A stretch of DNA of 64,000 bases from Streptomyces sp. NRRL F-5727 (GCF_000719555.1 NZ_JOGX01000004.1:62001-126000), one strand, 5' to 3'; shown: positions 23,287 to 32,508, counted from the stretch's first letter. A program made the numbers and translations. Notes: generated by a model from the sequence alone, not told the origin.

Positions 23287-24594
23287 ATGAAGCGGCACAC
23301 ACGACTTCTCAGAACGGCTGTCGTCGGCGGGGCGTCGCTGGCGCTGACCGTCTCCCTGGCGGCCTGCGGCGGCTCGGGGGACTCCGCGGAGGGCGGCTCG
23401 GGCACGATCCACGTCCTGGTCTACGGCGACGCCACCAACAAGGTGGAGAAGCAGCTCGTCGACACGTTCAACAAGACCTCGAAGGTCAAGGCCGTCCTCG
23501 ACACCATCCCGGGCGCCGACTACCAGTCCAAGCTGCAGACGATCATCAGCGGCAAACAGGCCCCGGACGTCTTCTTCAACTGGGGCGGCGGCAGCATCAA
23601 GCCCTTCGTCGACGCGGGCCTCCTGATGCCGCTCGACGACTTCATCGCGAAGGACCCCGGGCTCAAGTCGAACTTCCTGCCGTCGGTCTTCGAGACCGCG
23701 GTCGTCGGCGGCAAGCCGTACGGCGTCCCCATGCGCGGCACCCAGCCCGTCCTGCTGTTCAGCAACAAGAAGGTCCTGGCGGACGCCGGCGTCACCGCGC
23801 CGCGCACCTGGGACGAGCTCCTGACCGCCGTCAAGGCCCTCAAGGCCAAGGGCGTCACCCCCATCGCGCTCGGCGGCGGCGACCGGTGGCCCACCCAGAT
23901 GTGGTTCCAGTACCTCTACGACCGGGTCGCCGGGCCCGAGCTCTTCCAGAAGGCGGTGAACGGCGACAAGAGCGTCTGGGCGAGCGAGGACAGCAAGAAG
24001 GCGCTCGGGATGCTGAAGGAGCTGATCGACGCCGGCGCCTTCGGCACCAACTACGACTCGGTGAAGTTCACCGACGGCGGCTCCCCCGCCCTCCTCGCCA
24101 CCGGCAAGGCCGCCTTCGAACTCATGGGCTCCTGGGAGTACTCCACCCTCCAGGACGCCTACCCGGACTTCGTGAAGAGCGACCTCGGCTACGGCACCTT
24201 CCCGGCCATCGAGGGCGGCAAGGGCGACCCGGCCAACCTCGCCGGCAACACCAACAACTACTACTCGGTCCTGAAGAACACCGAACACCCCGAGGCCGTC
24301 GCCGAGTTCCTGAAGCTCATGTACTCGGACCAGTTCGTCAAGGGCCAGCTCGGCATAGGCAACCTGCCCACGACCACCAACACCCCCGAGTTCCTCGACG
24401 GTTCCGCGAACCCCGCCTACTCGAAGTACCAGTACGACCTGGTCAAGAAGGCCCCCGCGTTCCAGCTCTCCTGGGACCAGGCGTACCCCCCGGCCGCCAC
24501 CACCACCATCCACCAGGCCGTCCAGCAGTTCTTCAACGGACAGACCGACGCCGACGCCTTCATCGCCGCCATGCAGAGCCTGCCCGCGGCCTGA
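23287..24594 (+). CDS. bxlE: xylobiose-binding lipoprotein of an ABC importer
   Basis: 435 residues. A lipoprotein signal ends in the lipobox LAAC near Cys 25, so the protein is anchored outside the membrane. The rest is a family-1 sugar-binding fold: HVLVYGDATNKVEKQLVDTFNKTSKVKAVLDTIPGADYQSKLQTIISGKQAPDVFFNWGGGSIKPFVDAG and, further on, LGNLPTT-type residues near the end. It captures the sugar and delivers it to the two permeases encoded next. No ATPase is in the operon, as in other Streptomyces importers that share the MsiK ATPase. The assignment to xylobiose comes from gene order LacI-SBP-permease-permease-GH3; cellobiose-like sugars remain possible. Confidence 0.85.
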   Translation: MKRHTRLLRTAVVGGASLALTVSLAACGGSGDSAEGGSGTIHVLVYGDATNKVEKQLVDTFNKTSKVKAVLDTIPGADYQSKLQTIISGKQAPDVFFNWGGGSIKPFVDAGLLMPLDDFIAKDPGLKSNFLPSVFETAVVGGKPYGVPMRGTQPVLLFSNKKVLADAGVTAPRTWDELLTAVKALKAKGVTPIALGGGDRWPTQMWFQYLYDRVAGPELFQKAVNGDKSVWASEDSKKALGMLKELIDAGAFGTNYDSVKFTDGGSPALLATGKAAFELMGSWEYSTLQDAYPDFVKSDLGYGTFPAIEGGKGDPANLAGNTNNYYSVLKNTEHPEAVAEFLKLMYSDQFVKGQLGIGNLPTTTNTPEFLDGSANPAYSKYQYDLVKKAPAFQLSWDQAYPPAATTTIHQAVQQFFNGQTDADAFIAAMQSLPAA

Positions 24595-24623
24595 CCCGCG
24601 GCCCGACCTCCGGAACGCCTGAC

Positions 24624-25571
24624 ATGACCACTGCCACAGCCTCCGCCGTGGACAGCGCCGCGAAGACCCGACCGCGCGGGCGGCCCGACCGCCCCGCGAC
24701 CGGAGTGGGCCGCCCGGGCTTCGCCTGGGCGGCGCCCGCCGCCGTCTTCTTCGGCCTGTTCGCCCTCGTCCCGCTCGTCCTCGTACTCGTCCTCTCCTTC
24801 ACCCGCTGGAACGGCCTCGGCTCCCCGCAGTTCGCCGGCCTGGACAACTGGCGCGCACTGCTCGACGACCCCGTCCTGGTGAAGAGCCTCTGGCTGAGCC
24901 TGCTCCTCACCGTCCTCGGCGTCGTCGTCCAGACGCCCCTCAGCATCCTGCTCGGCGTCTGGGCGGCCGGACGGCAGCGCAACCGCGCCGTCCTCTCCGC
25001 CGTCTACTTCGTCCCGCTGCTGCTCTCCATCACCGCCGTCTCCGTCCTGTGGCGCGCCGTGCTCGACCCGAACTTCGGCGTCCCCTCCCAGGCCGAGTGG
25101 CTCTTCGGCGACGGCAACCTCTTCGGCACCCAGACCGGCGCCCTCGGCGTCCTGGTCCTCGTCAGCACCTGGCAGTTCACCCCGCTGCACACGCTGATCT
25201 ACCAGGGCGCGGCGCGGTCCATCCCCGAAGTCCTCTACCAGGCCGCCCAGATCGACGGCGCCGGCCGGGTCCGCCAGTTCTTCCACATCACCCTGCCGCA
25301 GCTGCGCAACACCATCGTCACCTCGGGCATCCTGATGGTCGTCGGCGGACTCACCACCTTCGACACCATCCTGATCCTCACCCAGGGCGGGCCGGGCACC
25401 GACACCACGAACAGCGCCTACTACATGTACCAGAAGGCCTTCAAGAGCTTCGACTTCGGCGCCGCGTCCGCGATCGCGCTGCTCCTCGTCCTCGTCGCCA
25501 CTCTGGTCTCCCTGGTCATGGTGCGCCTGACCGGCTACGACAGGATGCGCAGCACCATGGAGGGCGTGTGA
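24624..25571 (+). CDS. bxlF: sugar ABC importer permease, MalF-like
   Basis: 315 residues with six membrane helices after a cytoplasmic N-terminus rich in Arg/Pro. The EAA loop, which docks the ATPase, is visible as YQAAQIDGAGRVRQFFHITLPQL. It follows the binding-protein gene by 29 bp and its stop overlaps the next start by one base (TGATG). It forms the channel with the next permease, probably energised by the shared ATPase MsiK, which is not encoded here. Confidence 0.88.
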   Translation: MTTATASAVDSAAKTRPRGRPDRPATGVGRPGFAWAAPAAVFFGLFALVPLVLVLVLSFTRWNGLGSPQFAGLDNWRALLDDPVLVKSLWLSLLLTVLGVVVQTPLSILLGVWAAGRQRNRAVLSAVYFVPLLLSITAVSVLWRAVLDPNFGVPSQAEWLFGDGNLFGTQTGALGVLVLVSTWQFTPLHTLIYQGAARSIPEVLYQAAQIDGAGRVRQFFHITLPQLRNTIVTSGILMVVGGLTTFDTILILTQGGPGTDTTNSAYYMYQKAFKSFDFGAASAIALLLVLVATLVSLVMVRLTGYDRMRSTMEGV

Positions 25572-26389
25572 TGCGCAAGCGCCCCAACTACCTCGCCGGA
25601 CTCGGCTCGTTGGTCTGGCTGTTCGTGGTCGGCCTGCCGCTGTACGTGATGCTGGTCGCCACCTTCCAGACCCGGGCGGAATACGCGCGGAACGGACCGC
25701 TCGCCTTCCCCGACCACTTCACGCTCGACAACTACGTCAACGACCTGGGCGACGGCTTCGGGCAGTACTTCCTCAACACGGTCGTCGTCACCGTCTGCGT
25801 GGTCGGCATCGTCCTGCTGCTCGTGCCGCCCCTCGCGTACGCCATCGTGCGCAGCGACGGCAAGGCCACCGGACGGGTCTTCCGGCTCTTCCTCCTGGGC
25901 CTGGCCATCCCGTCCCAGGCCGTGATCGTCCCGATGTTCTACCTGATCAACGAGGCCGGTCTGTACGACAACCTGCTGGGCGTCATCCTGCCGACCGCCG
26001 CCTTCGCGATGCCCGTCTGCGCGCTGATCCTCACCGGCGTCATGCGGGACATCACCCCCGAGCTGTACGAGGCGATGACCGTCGACGGGGCCTCGCCCCG
26101 GCGGATCTTCCTGCGGCTGGTGCTGCCCCTGTCGAAGAGCGGTCTGTCCACCATCGTGGTCTTCTCCTCGCTCCAGGCGTGGAACGGCTTCCTGTTCCCG
26201 CTCGTGCTCACCCAGTCCTCGGAGAACAAGGTGATCACCATGGGCCTCTACGACTTCCAGACGGAGCACGGCGTCGACATCCCGGGGCTGCTCGCGGCCG
26301 TCGTCCTGTCCATGCTCCCCATCCTGCTCGTCTATCTGTTCGCCCGTCGTGCCCTGGTCCAGGGGCTGATGGGGGTCGGAGGAAAGTGA
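25571..26389 (+). CDS. bxlG: sugar ABC importer permease, MalG-like
   Basis: 272 residues, six membrane helices, with the EAA loop YEAMTVDGASPRRIFLRLVLPLSKSGLSTI. It begins at the ATG inside TGATG and ends in a GTGA shared with the GH3 gene, so all four genes are translated as one unit. It is the partner of the preceding permease. Confidence 0.88.
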   Translation: MRKRPNYLAGLGSLVWLFVVGLPLYVMLVATFQTRAEYARNGPLAFPDHFTLDNYVNDLGDGFGQYFLNTVVVTVCVVGIVLLLVPPLAYAIVRSDGKATGRVFRLFLLGLAIPSQAVIVPMFYLINEAGLYDNLLGVILPTAAFAMPVCALILTGVMRDITPELYEAMTVDGASPRRIFLRLVLPLSKSGLSTIVVFSSLQAWNGFLFPLVLTQSSENKVITMGLYDFQTEHGVDIPGLLAAVVLSMLPILLVYLFARRALVQGLMGVGGK

Positions 26390-28761
26390 CCGACACCGTG
26401 GCCATCCAGCCCCCCGCCCCGCTTCCCGCCTGGCGCGACCGCGCGCTGAGCGCGGAGGCCCGCGTCGACGCGCTGATCCGCGAGATGACCCTGAAGGAGA
26501 AGACGGCCCAGCTGTACGGCGTGTGGGTCGGCGCCTCCGACGAGGGCGCCGAGGTCGCGCCGCACCAGCACGACATGGAAGAGCCGGCCGACCTCGACGC
26601 CCTGCTCCCCGACGGTCTCGGCCAGCTCACCCGGCCCTTCGGCACCGTCCCCGTCGACCCCGCGCTCGGCGCCCTCTCGCTGATGCGGACCCAGGCCCGG
26701 ATCGCCGCCGCCAACCGCTTCGGCATCCCCGCCGTCGCCCACGAGGAGTGCCTCGCCGGCTTCGCCGCCTGGGGCGCCACCGCCTATCCCGTCCCCCTCT
26801 CGTGGGGCGCCACCTTCGACCCGGCGCTGGTCCGGGAGATGGCCGCCGCCATCGGCCGCGACCTGCGCGCGGTCGGCGTCCACCAGGGCCTGGCGCCGGT
26901 CCTCGACGTCGTCCGGGACGCCCGCTGGGGGCGCGTCGAGGAGACCATCGGCGAGGACCCGTACCTCGTCGGGACCGTCGCCACCGCGTACGTCCAGGGC
27001 CTGGAGTCGGCCGGGATCGTCGCCACCCTCAAGCACTTCGCCGGCTACTCGGCCTCCCGGGCGGGCCGCAACCTCGCCCCGGTCGGCATGGGCGCCCGTG
27101 AGCTGGCCGACGTGATCCTGCCGCCGTTCGAGATGGCGGTCCGCGAGAGCGGCGTCCGGTCGGTGATGCACGCCTACACCGACACCGACGGCGTGCCCTC
27201 GGCCGCCGACGACCGGCTGCTCACCGGACTGCTCCGGGACACGTGGGGCTTCACCGGCACCGTCGTCGCCGACTACTTCGGCGTCGCCTTCCTGAAGACG
27301 CTGCACGGGGTCGCCGGCACGTTCGGTGAGGCTGCCGGGGCGGCCCTCGCCGCCGGCGTCGACGTCGAACTGCCCACCGTCAAGACCTTCGGCACGCCGC
27401 TCGCCGAGGCGATCCGGGAGGGGCGGGTGCCGGAGGAGCTGGTGGACCGGGCCGTGCGGCGGGTCCTCCTCCAGAAGGTGCGGCTCGGGCTGCTCGACCC
27501 CGACTGGAGCCCCGTCCCCCCGGTGCTGCGCGACGCCGACACCGCGGCCGACCCGGAGACCCTGCGGGGCACGGTGGAGCTGGACCCGGAGGCCAACCGC
27601 GCGCTGGCCGGCCGCATCGCCGAGCAGGCCGTCGTGCTGCTCCGCAACGACGGCATCCTGCCGCTCGACCCGACCACCCCGCGCCGGATCGCCCTCATCG
27701 GCCCCAACGCCGAGGCCCCCACGGCCGTCCTGGGCTGCTACTCCTTCCCCGTCCACGTCGGCGGGCAGCACCCCGACACGCCGCTCGGGATCGAGCTGCC
27801 CACGCTGCGCGAGGCGCTGGTGGCCGCCTTCCCCGACGCCGAGATCGTCGTGGCGCGCGGGACCGGCGTCGACGACGCCGACACGGACGGCTTCACCACG
27901 GCCGTCACGCTCGCCCGCGGCGCCGACGTCGTCGTGGCGGCGCTCGGCGACCGCGCCGGGCTCTTCGGCCGGGGCACCAGCGGCGAGGGCTGCGACGCCG
28001 GGTCGCTCAGCCTCCCCGGAGCGCAGCAGCAGCTGCTCGACGCGCTCCTGGACACCGGCACTCCGGTCGTCACGACCCTGCTGGCGGGCCGGCCGTACGC
28101 GCTGGGCCGGGCGGCCGACGAGTCCGCCGCGATCCTCCAGGCGTTCTTCCCGGGCGAGGCGGGAACGGCCGCGATCGCGTCCATCCTCAGCGGGCGGACG
28201 GAGCCGAGCGGCCGGCTGCCGGTCAGCGTGCCCCGGGACCCGGGCGCCCAGCCGTCGACGTATCTCGCCTCCCGGCTGGGCCACCGCAGCGAGGTCTCCA
28301 GCATCGACCCGGCTCCGGCGTTCGGCTTCGGGCACGGCCTCACCTACACCACCTTCCACTGGGGCGATCTGACGGTGGAGGAGGCGGAGGTGCCCACGGA
28401 CGGTGTCGTACGCCTCGCCCTCACCGTGACGAACACGGGCGACCGGCCCGGCACCGAAGTCGTCCAGCTCTACCTGCACGACCCGGTGGCGTCGGTGGTG
28501 CAGCCCGTGCAGCGCCTCGTCGGCTACGTACGGGTGGACCTGGCGCCCGGTCAGGGCCGGCGGATCCACGTGGAGGTCCCCGCGGACCTCGCGTCGTTCA
28601 CCGGCCGGGCGGGGACCCGGATCGTGGAACCGGGCGAGCTGGAGCTGAGGTTCGCGGCCTCCAGCACGGATCCGCGGCTGACCGCCCGGGTGACGCTGAC
28701 CGGTCCGGTGCGGCAGGTGGACCACCGGCGGAGCCTTCACGCCGGCTTCGGCGTCGGCTGA
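26386..28761 (+). CDS. bxlA: GH3 beta-xylosidase/beta-glucosidase, cytoplasmic
   Basis: 791 residues in the three-domain GH3 layout. The TIM-like barrel comes first (about 20-350), with substrate-binding Lys-His in TLKHFAGY near 216 and the nucleophile Asp in TGTVVADYFG near 296. The alpha/beta sandwich follows (about 395-610). A fibronectin-III-like tail starts near FGFGHGLTYTTF. There is no signal peptide, so it works on sugar brought in by the importer. By position it is the bxlA beta-xylosidase that splits xylobiose to xylose. GTG start in a GTGA overlap with GGAGG upstream. Its last 25 bp overlap the convergent FetB gene. Confidence 0.88.
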   Translation: MTDTVAIQPPAPLPAWRDRALSAEARVDALIREMTLKEKTAQLYGVWVGASDEGAEVAPHQHDMEEPADLDALLPDGLGQLTRPFGTVPVDPALGALSLMRTQARIAAANRFGIPAVAHEECLAGFAAWGATAYPVPLSWGATFDPALVREMAAAIGRDLRAVGVHQGLAPVLDVVRDARWGRVEETIGEDPYLVGTVATAYVQGLESAGIVATLKHFAGYSASRAGRNLAPVGMGARELADVILPPFEMAVRESGVRSVMHAYTDTDGVPSAADDRLLTGLLRDTWGFTGTVVADYFGVAFLKTLHGVAGTFGEAAGAALAAGVDVELPTVKTFGTPLAEAIREGRVPEELVDRAVRRVLLQKVRLGLLDPDWSPVPPVLRDADTAADPETLRGTVELDPEANRALAGRIAEQAVVLLRNDGILPLDPTTPRRIALIGPNAEAPTAVLGCYSFPVHVGGQHPDTPLGIELPTLREALVAAFPDAEIVVARGTGVDDADTDGFTTAVTLARGADVVVAALGDRAGLFGRGTSGEGCDAGSLSLPGAQQQLLDALLDTGTPVVTTLLAGRPYALGRAADESAAILQAFFPGEAGTAAIASILSGRTEPSGRLPVSVPRDPGAQPSTYLASRLGHRSEVSSIDPAPAFGFGHGLTYTTFHWGDLTVEEAEVPTDGVVRLALTVTNTGDRPGTEVVQLYLHDPVASVVQPVQRLVGYVRVDLAPGQGRRIHVEVPADLASFTGRAGTRIVEPGELELRFAASSTDPRLTARVTLTGPVRQVDHRRSLHAGFGVG

Positions 28762-29549
28762 CCGTCCGCGTCGGGAGCGGGGCGACGGTGCAGCCTGCCC
28801 CGGGCGGCGAGTTCGAGGGTCAGGGCCACGGCGATCGCCTCGACGGCGAGGAGGGCGATCAGGACGAAGACCTGGACCGCGCCGGCGGTGAGCGGGGACG
28901 CCCCGCCGAGGAGCATGCCGACGAACGCGCCCGGCAGGGTGACCAGGCCGACGGTGCGGGTCTGGTCCAGGGCGGGCAGCAGCGCGTCCGAGGCCGCGGC
29001 GCGGGCCACTTCGAGGCGGGCGTCGCGCTCGGGCAGACCGAGCGCGAGGCCCGCCTCGACCTCGCCGTGCCGCTGGTCCAGTTCGTCGAGGGTCCGGCGC
29101 CCGGCGAGGGCCGTCGCGGTCATGGCGCCGCCGATGAGGATGCCGCTGACCGGCACCACCGCGATGCCGGGCACGGTCACCAGCCCGGCCGCGACCAGGC
29201 CGGCCACGGTGGGCACGACCGGGGCCGCGATGGGCAGCACCGCCCACCACCAGGTCCCGTTGCCGGTGATGCGGCGGCCGGCGGTCCGCGCCGCGACGGC
29301 GAGCATCAGGAGCAGGAAGCCGACCAGGGCCGGGGTGTGGTGAACGGCCCAGCCGATCAGCGCCGAGACCGCCGCCAGTTGTGCCACCGCCCGCAGTCCG
29401 GCGGTGACGACCTCCCGGGCCCGCGCGGACGACCCGTCGGGCGACAGCCGGAACCCCGCGGTGACGGCGGCGGCCACCAGGAGCAGCACGACGAGTGCCA
29501 CGGCGAGGGAGGTGTCGACGGGCAGCAGGGTCTCGGCGGCGAAGTGCAT
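28737..29549 (-). CDS. FetB/UPF0014-type ABC transporter permease
   Basis: 270 residues with about seven hydrophobic segments. It carries the UPF0014 signatures: GLRAVAQLAAVSALIGWAV near the start, then VPVSGILIGGAMTATALAGRRTLDEL, LALGLPERDARLEVARAAASDALLPALDQTRTVGLVTLPGAFVGMLLGGASPLTAGAVQVFVL. In E. coli FetAB exports iron. No ATPase partner is adjacent, so the transport role is less certain. The ATG gives the family's usual N-terminus. Confidence 0.85.
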   Translation of the reverse strand: MHFAAETLLPVDTSLAVALVVLLLVAAAVTAGFRLSPDGSSARAREVVTAGLRAVAQLAAVSALIGWAVHHTPALVGFLLLMLAVAARTAGRRITGNGTWWWAVLPIAAPVVPTVAGLVAAGLVTVPGIAVVPVSGILIGGAMTATALAGRRTLDELDQRHGEVEAGLALGLPERDARLEVARAAASDALLPALDQTRTVGLVTLPGAFVGMLLGGASPLTAGAVQVFVLIALLAVEAIAVALTLELAARGRLHRRPAPDADGQPTPKPA

Positions 29550-29990
29550 GGGACATCGCTACCGCGCGGGGCGGGGGCTCCGCCAGGGCGACCCGCGTCG
29601 GGGGTCACTCCAGCGTCCGGTGGCCGCCCTGGGGGATGACGAGCGGGGTGCCGGCGACGGGGCAGTCGATGGGCGGAACGCCCGGACAGGTGATGGACCG
29701 CGCGTACGACGCACGGGCCGTCCCGTGCCGGGCGGCACTCCGCGCGACGCCGCCCGCGCGCCCCGCCGGCGCTCCCTGCCGGAACCGCTCCTGCCGGACC
29801 CGGAGCGGGGACTGGGCGACGCCGACGCCCGCGTCCTGGAGACCAGGCTGCGGCTCGCCCTCGACACCTACCAGCTCGGCGACCACGAGACGGCGCTCCC
29901 CCACGTCGCGCGGCTCCTGCCCGGCAACCTCACGTGGTTCGGCCGGTGAAGCCGCGGGGGGCCGGACAGCGACTCAGGCGAGTCGGTCCG
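29550..29990. other. 441-bp gap, mostly without a supported gene
   Basis: Lies between the FetB-like and DUF2199 genes, both on the minus strand. Apart from the short tetratricopeptide-like stretch at 29794-29949 on the plus strand, nothing here has a start with a ribosome site or a recognisable domain. It includes the upstream region of the FetB gene. Confidence 0.4.
29794..29949 (+). pseudogene. possible remnant of a tetratricopeptide-repeat protein
   Basis: The frame reads LLPDPERGLGDADARVLETR, then LRLALDTYQLGDHETALPHVARLL, a few more residues and a stop. The pattern LG-D-x-x-VL-TR-x-x-LA-x-x-x-x-LGD-x-x-TAL matches the 42-residue TPRs at the end of Streptomyces kinases and AfsR-like regulators. 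No start or upstream domain fits, so it is probably the leftover 3' end of such a gene. Confidence 0.35.
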
Positions 29991-30494
29991 TCACCGCCGC
30001 AGGGCCGCAGCGATCTCCCGCACCCGGTCCAGGGTGATCCCCGTGCGCTGCTCGACGGCGAGGGGGTGGTCGGTGGGCTCCAGCTCGATGAGGGGGCGCC
30101 GGCCGACCGGGCGGGTGTGGACGTGCGTCTTCAGGTTGAGGGTGGTGGCCGGATAGACCGGCAGCTCGGTGGTGAGCCAGCCGAAGTAGGGCTTCTCGGC
30201 CTCGCGGCCCGGCGTGTCCCACAGGTCCGCCGCCCGGGCGAAGTTCTCCCTGCTGAGCGAGACCCACACGCCCCAGGAGAAGACCTCGTCGCCGTCGAGG
30301 ACCGGTATCTCGATCAGGCCCCTGACGAAGTGGTGCTCACCGCGGATCACGCACTGGTCCGAGGAGAGCAGACTGTCGTCGGCGCCGGTGTAGGCGGGGT
30401 CCCACACGGCCGGCGCGTCGGCCGTGTAGTGCATCGGCAGCTCATGGTGGCGGTCCCCGCAGCACGTGCAGGCGAATCCGCGGTCACTGGTCAT
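29991..30494 (-). CDS. DUF2199 domain protein
   Basis: 167 residues covering the whole DUF2199 family: FACTCCGDRHHELPMHYTADAPAVWD, SSDQCVIRGEHHFVRGLIEIPVLDGDEVFSWGVWVSLSRENFARAADLW, EKPYFGWLTTELPVYPATTLNLKTHVHTRPVGRRPLIELEPTDHPLAVEQRTGI. The Cys-x-x-Cys near the start suggests a zinc knuckle. No function is known. It stands alone and no ribosome site stands out. Confidence 0.88.
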   Translation of the reverse strand: MTSDRGFACTCCGDRHHELPMHYTADAPAVWDPAYTGADDSLLSSDQCVIRGEHHFVRGLIEIPVLDGDEVFSWGVWVSLSRENFARAADLWDTPGREAEKPYFGWLTTELPVYPATTLNLKTHVHTRPVGRRPLIELEPTDHPLAVEQRTGITLDRVREIAAALRR

Positions 30495-30610
30495 GGCGCC
30501 GAAGCCTAGAGGGTGCGGCAGCCCCCTGTGATCTGGGGTCATGCCGTGTCCGGGGCCACGCCGACGGCGCCCGCCGCGCGCCGGGTCGGCGCTCGCCCCC
30601 TGGGACGTCG

Positions 30611-31219
30611 TCAGGGGTGCCGGCCCGGGTCGGGGTCCTCCGTGAGGAGGGGGCGGAGGGCGCCGAGGGCCGCTCCTACGCAGACGTCGCGCAGTTCGGT
30701 GCGGGTGCAGGTTTCGCGGGTGAGCCAGTCGACGCAGAGGACCTGGACGAAGACCAGCCAGCTCTTCAGGACGCCGGAGACGGCTTCGCGCGCGCCGTCG
30801 TCCGTGAGGGGCAGCACGGCCAGCAGCCGGGTGCGGAGGGCGTCCAGTTCGTTCGTCATGATCGTCTGGATCACGGGGTCGCCCGCGAGGACCCGGTTCG
30901 CGGCGAGGACCGCGTTGCGGTTCGCCACGAAGTAGTCCAGGTGGACGTCCATGCCCTGGACCAGCTGCTCCGCGAGCGACCGGCTCGGGTCGAACCGTGT
31001 CTCCGCCAGCAGCCGGTCGGCCGCCTGTTGGTAGACGGCCGCGAACAGGGCGTGCTTGCTGGGGAAGTGACGGTACAGCAGGGCCCGCGAGACGCCCGCC
31101 TGTTCGGCGACGTCCTCCATCAGCACGTCGGCGTACGGGCGCTCGGCGAAGAGGCGGGCGCCGACGGTGAGGAGCTGGGCGCGGCGGTCGGCGGGGGTGA
31201 GCCGCTGTCGGGGAGGCAC
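30611..31219 (-). CDS. TetR family transcriptional repressor
   Basis: 202 residues. A TetR helix-turn-helix lies at about 10-57 (RRAQLLTVGARLFAERPYADVLMEDVAEQAGVSRALLYRHFPSKHALFAAVY), followed by an all-helical ligand domain. It is divergent from a DUF4345 gene, and a 15-bp motif containing TTGAC is repeated in inverted orientation between them. It is thus the probable repressor of both genes; the inducer is unknown. The GTG start places the HTH at the usual distance from the N-terminus. Confidence 0.9.
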   Translation of the reverse strand: MPPRQRLTPADRRAQLLTVGARLFAERPYADVLMEDVAEQAGVSRALLYRHFPSKHALFAAVYQQAADRLLAETRFDPSRSLAEQLVQGMDVHLDYFVANRNAVLAANRVLAGDPVIQTIMTNELDALRTRLLAVLPLTDDGAREAVSGVLKSWLVFVQVLCVDWLTRETCTRTELRDVCVGAALGALRPLLTEDPDPGRHP

Positions 31220-31232
31220 GGCCCCAGACTAG

Positions 31233-31281
31233 TTGACATGTGTCTACTTGCGCACCCAGTCTGCTGGTAGACACACGTCAA
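31233..31281. promoter_or_regulatory. long inverted repeat covering both divergent promoters (TetR operator)
   Basis: TTGACATGTGTCTAC at 31233-31247 faces its mirror GTAGACACACGTCAA at 31267-31281; 14 of 15 positions match. Each arm begins with a -35-like TTGAC in its own direction, so a TetR dimer on either arm would cover the RNA polymerase site of that direction. Confidence 0.75.
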
Positions 31282-31313
31282 CCAAGCGTCTCCCGCGACC
31301 TCTTGGAGGAACC

Positions 31314-31730
31314 ATGGCCCGAGCCCTGCGCGTACTCGTCCTCGTGATGGGCTGGGCCTGCGTGGCGATCGGCCTGCTCCATGTGACCCTCGGCAACGCC
31401 GCGATCCCGGGAGCCACCGACGCCGGCCCGACCGTCGACAGCCTGGGCCGGTTCCTGGGCGCCACCTTCGCCGGCTACGGCCTGGCCTGGCTGTGGGCGG
31501 CACGGCAGCGCCCGATCCCGGCGCGGGCCGTACGCCTGCTGGCCGGCGTCTTCCTCCTGGGTGGCGTGAGCCGGCTCGCGTCCCTCGCGGTCCACGGGTG
31601 GCCCCACGGCTTCCAGATCGCCCTGACCGTGATCGAACTCGCCCTGCCCCCGGTCTACTTCTGGCTGGCCGACGCGGACGAGCGGTCAGCACGCCCCGGC
31701 GAGGAGGCGGCAGCGCCGGCCGCCCGGTGA
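31314..31730 (+). CDS. DUF4345 family four-helix membrane protein
   Basis: 138 residues with four hydrophobic segments: LVLVMGWACVAIGLLHVTLG, FLGATFAGYGLAWLWAA, LLAGVFLLGGVSRLASLAVHG and QIALTVIELALPPVYFWLA. This matches DUF4345, small inner-membrane proteins of unknown role. The ATG follows GGAGGAA. It is divergent from the TetR gene over a shared operator, so it is probably its main target, perhaps in tolerance of a membrane-active compound. Confidence 0.87.
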   Translation: MARALRVLVLVMGWACVAIGLLHVTLGNAAIPGATDAGPTVDSLGRFLGATFAGYGLAWLWAARQRPIPARAVRLLAGVFLLGGVSRLASLAVHGWPHGFQIALTVIELALPPVYFWLADADERSARPGEEAAAPAAR

Positions 31731-31740
31731 CGGCGGTCGC

Positions 31741-31758
31741 CCCCGCCACCGGGCGGGG
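31741..31758. terminator. short terminator-like hairpin
   Basis: CCCCGCC and GGCGGGG pair around ACCG between the DUF4345 gene and the convergent GntR gene. The stem is short for a Streptomyces terminator. Confidence 0.4.
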
Positions 31759-31767
31759 CGGCGCCCC

Positions 31768-32508
31768 TCAGCCCGCCGTCGTCCGCACCAGCGGGCTGTG
31801 GCCGATCGCGTTGTGGACGGTGAAGCTGACCGCGTCCGGGCGGTAGCGGTCGTCGGACCATTCGACCGGGCGGCCGTCGTGGGTGGTGGTGACGCGGCGG
31901 ACGCGGAGGAGGGGGCTGGTGCGGCGGACCGCCAGGAGGTCCGCGTCCCGGGCTCCGGCGGCGACCGCGTCGATGACGTGCTCGCCGTGCGCGAAGACCA
32001 GGCCGGTCTCCTCGTAGAGGCGCTGGGTGACCGAGGCGCAGTCGGGGTCGAGGGTCGCGACGGCGGGCGATATCCAGTCGGCGTAGACGGTGCGCTCGAC
32101 CAGGACCGGCTCGCCGTCGAGCCCCCGGAGGCGCAGCACGTTGAGCAGGGGGACGCCCTCCGCGAGGTGCAGCCGGGCGGCGTCCTCCGGGGTGGCCGGG
32201 CGGTACTCCTGGGCGAGGACGCGGCCGGTGGCCTCCCGGCCCATCGCCCGCGCCCACTGGGCGAAGCTGCGGAGTTCCGCGAAGCTCTGGCTGCGGTGGC
32301 CGGCCAGGACCACGCGCCGCGCGCCCTGGCGGGAGCCGATGAGGCCCTCGGCGGTGAGGGCGGCGACGGCCTGGCGGACGGTGCCGCGGGAGACGCCGTG
32401 GCGGGCGGCGAGTTCGGTCTCGGCGGGCAGCCGGGCGCCGACCGGGTACTCCTCGCGCTGGATCGCCCGCCGCAGCTCCGCGGCGATCTGCTCGTGGCGC
32501 GCGGTCAT
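31768..32508 (-). CDS. GntR-family regulator with UTRA ligand domain (HutC/PhnF type)
   Basis: 246 residues. The winged helix at 1-70 is HEQIAAELRRAIQREEYPVGARLPAETELAARHGVSRGTVRQAVAALTAEGLIGSRQGARRVV. A UTRA domain (about 85-235) follows, with RLRGLDGEPVLVERTVYADWISP and DGRPVEWSDDRYRPDAVSFTVHN. UTRA domains sense small phosphorylated or amino metabolites. AGGAGGGGG precedes the ATG. It is divergent from a four-gene importer with a HAD-EEP hydrolase, over a 20-bp palindrome, so it probably represses that operon until its ligand appears. Confidence 0.9.
   Translation of the reverse strand: MTARHEQIAAELRRAIQREEYPVGARLPAETELAARHGVSRGTVRQAVAALTAEGLIGSRQGARRVVLAGHRSQSFAELRSFAQWARAMGREATGRVLAQEYRPATPEDAARLHLAEGVPLLNVLRLRGLDGEPVLVERTVYADWISPAVATLDPDCASVTQRLYEETGLVFAHGEHVIDAVAAGARDADLLAVRRTSPLLRVRRVTTTHDGRPVEWSDDRYRPDAVSFTVHNAIGHSPLVRTTAG

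Noticed and set aside
26332..29556. A 1074-residue open frame on the minus strand
   Set aside because: It is antisense to the GH3 gene and low-complexity; the GH3 reading has catalytic motifs and codon bias.
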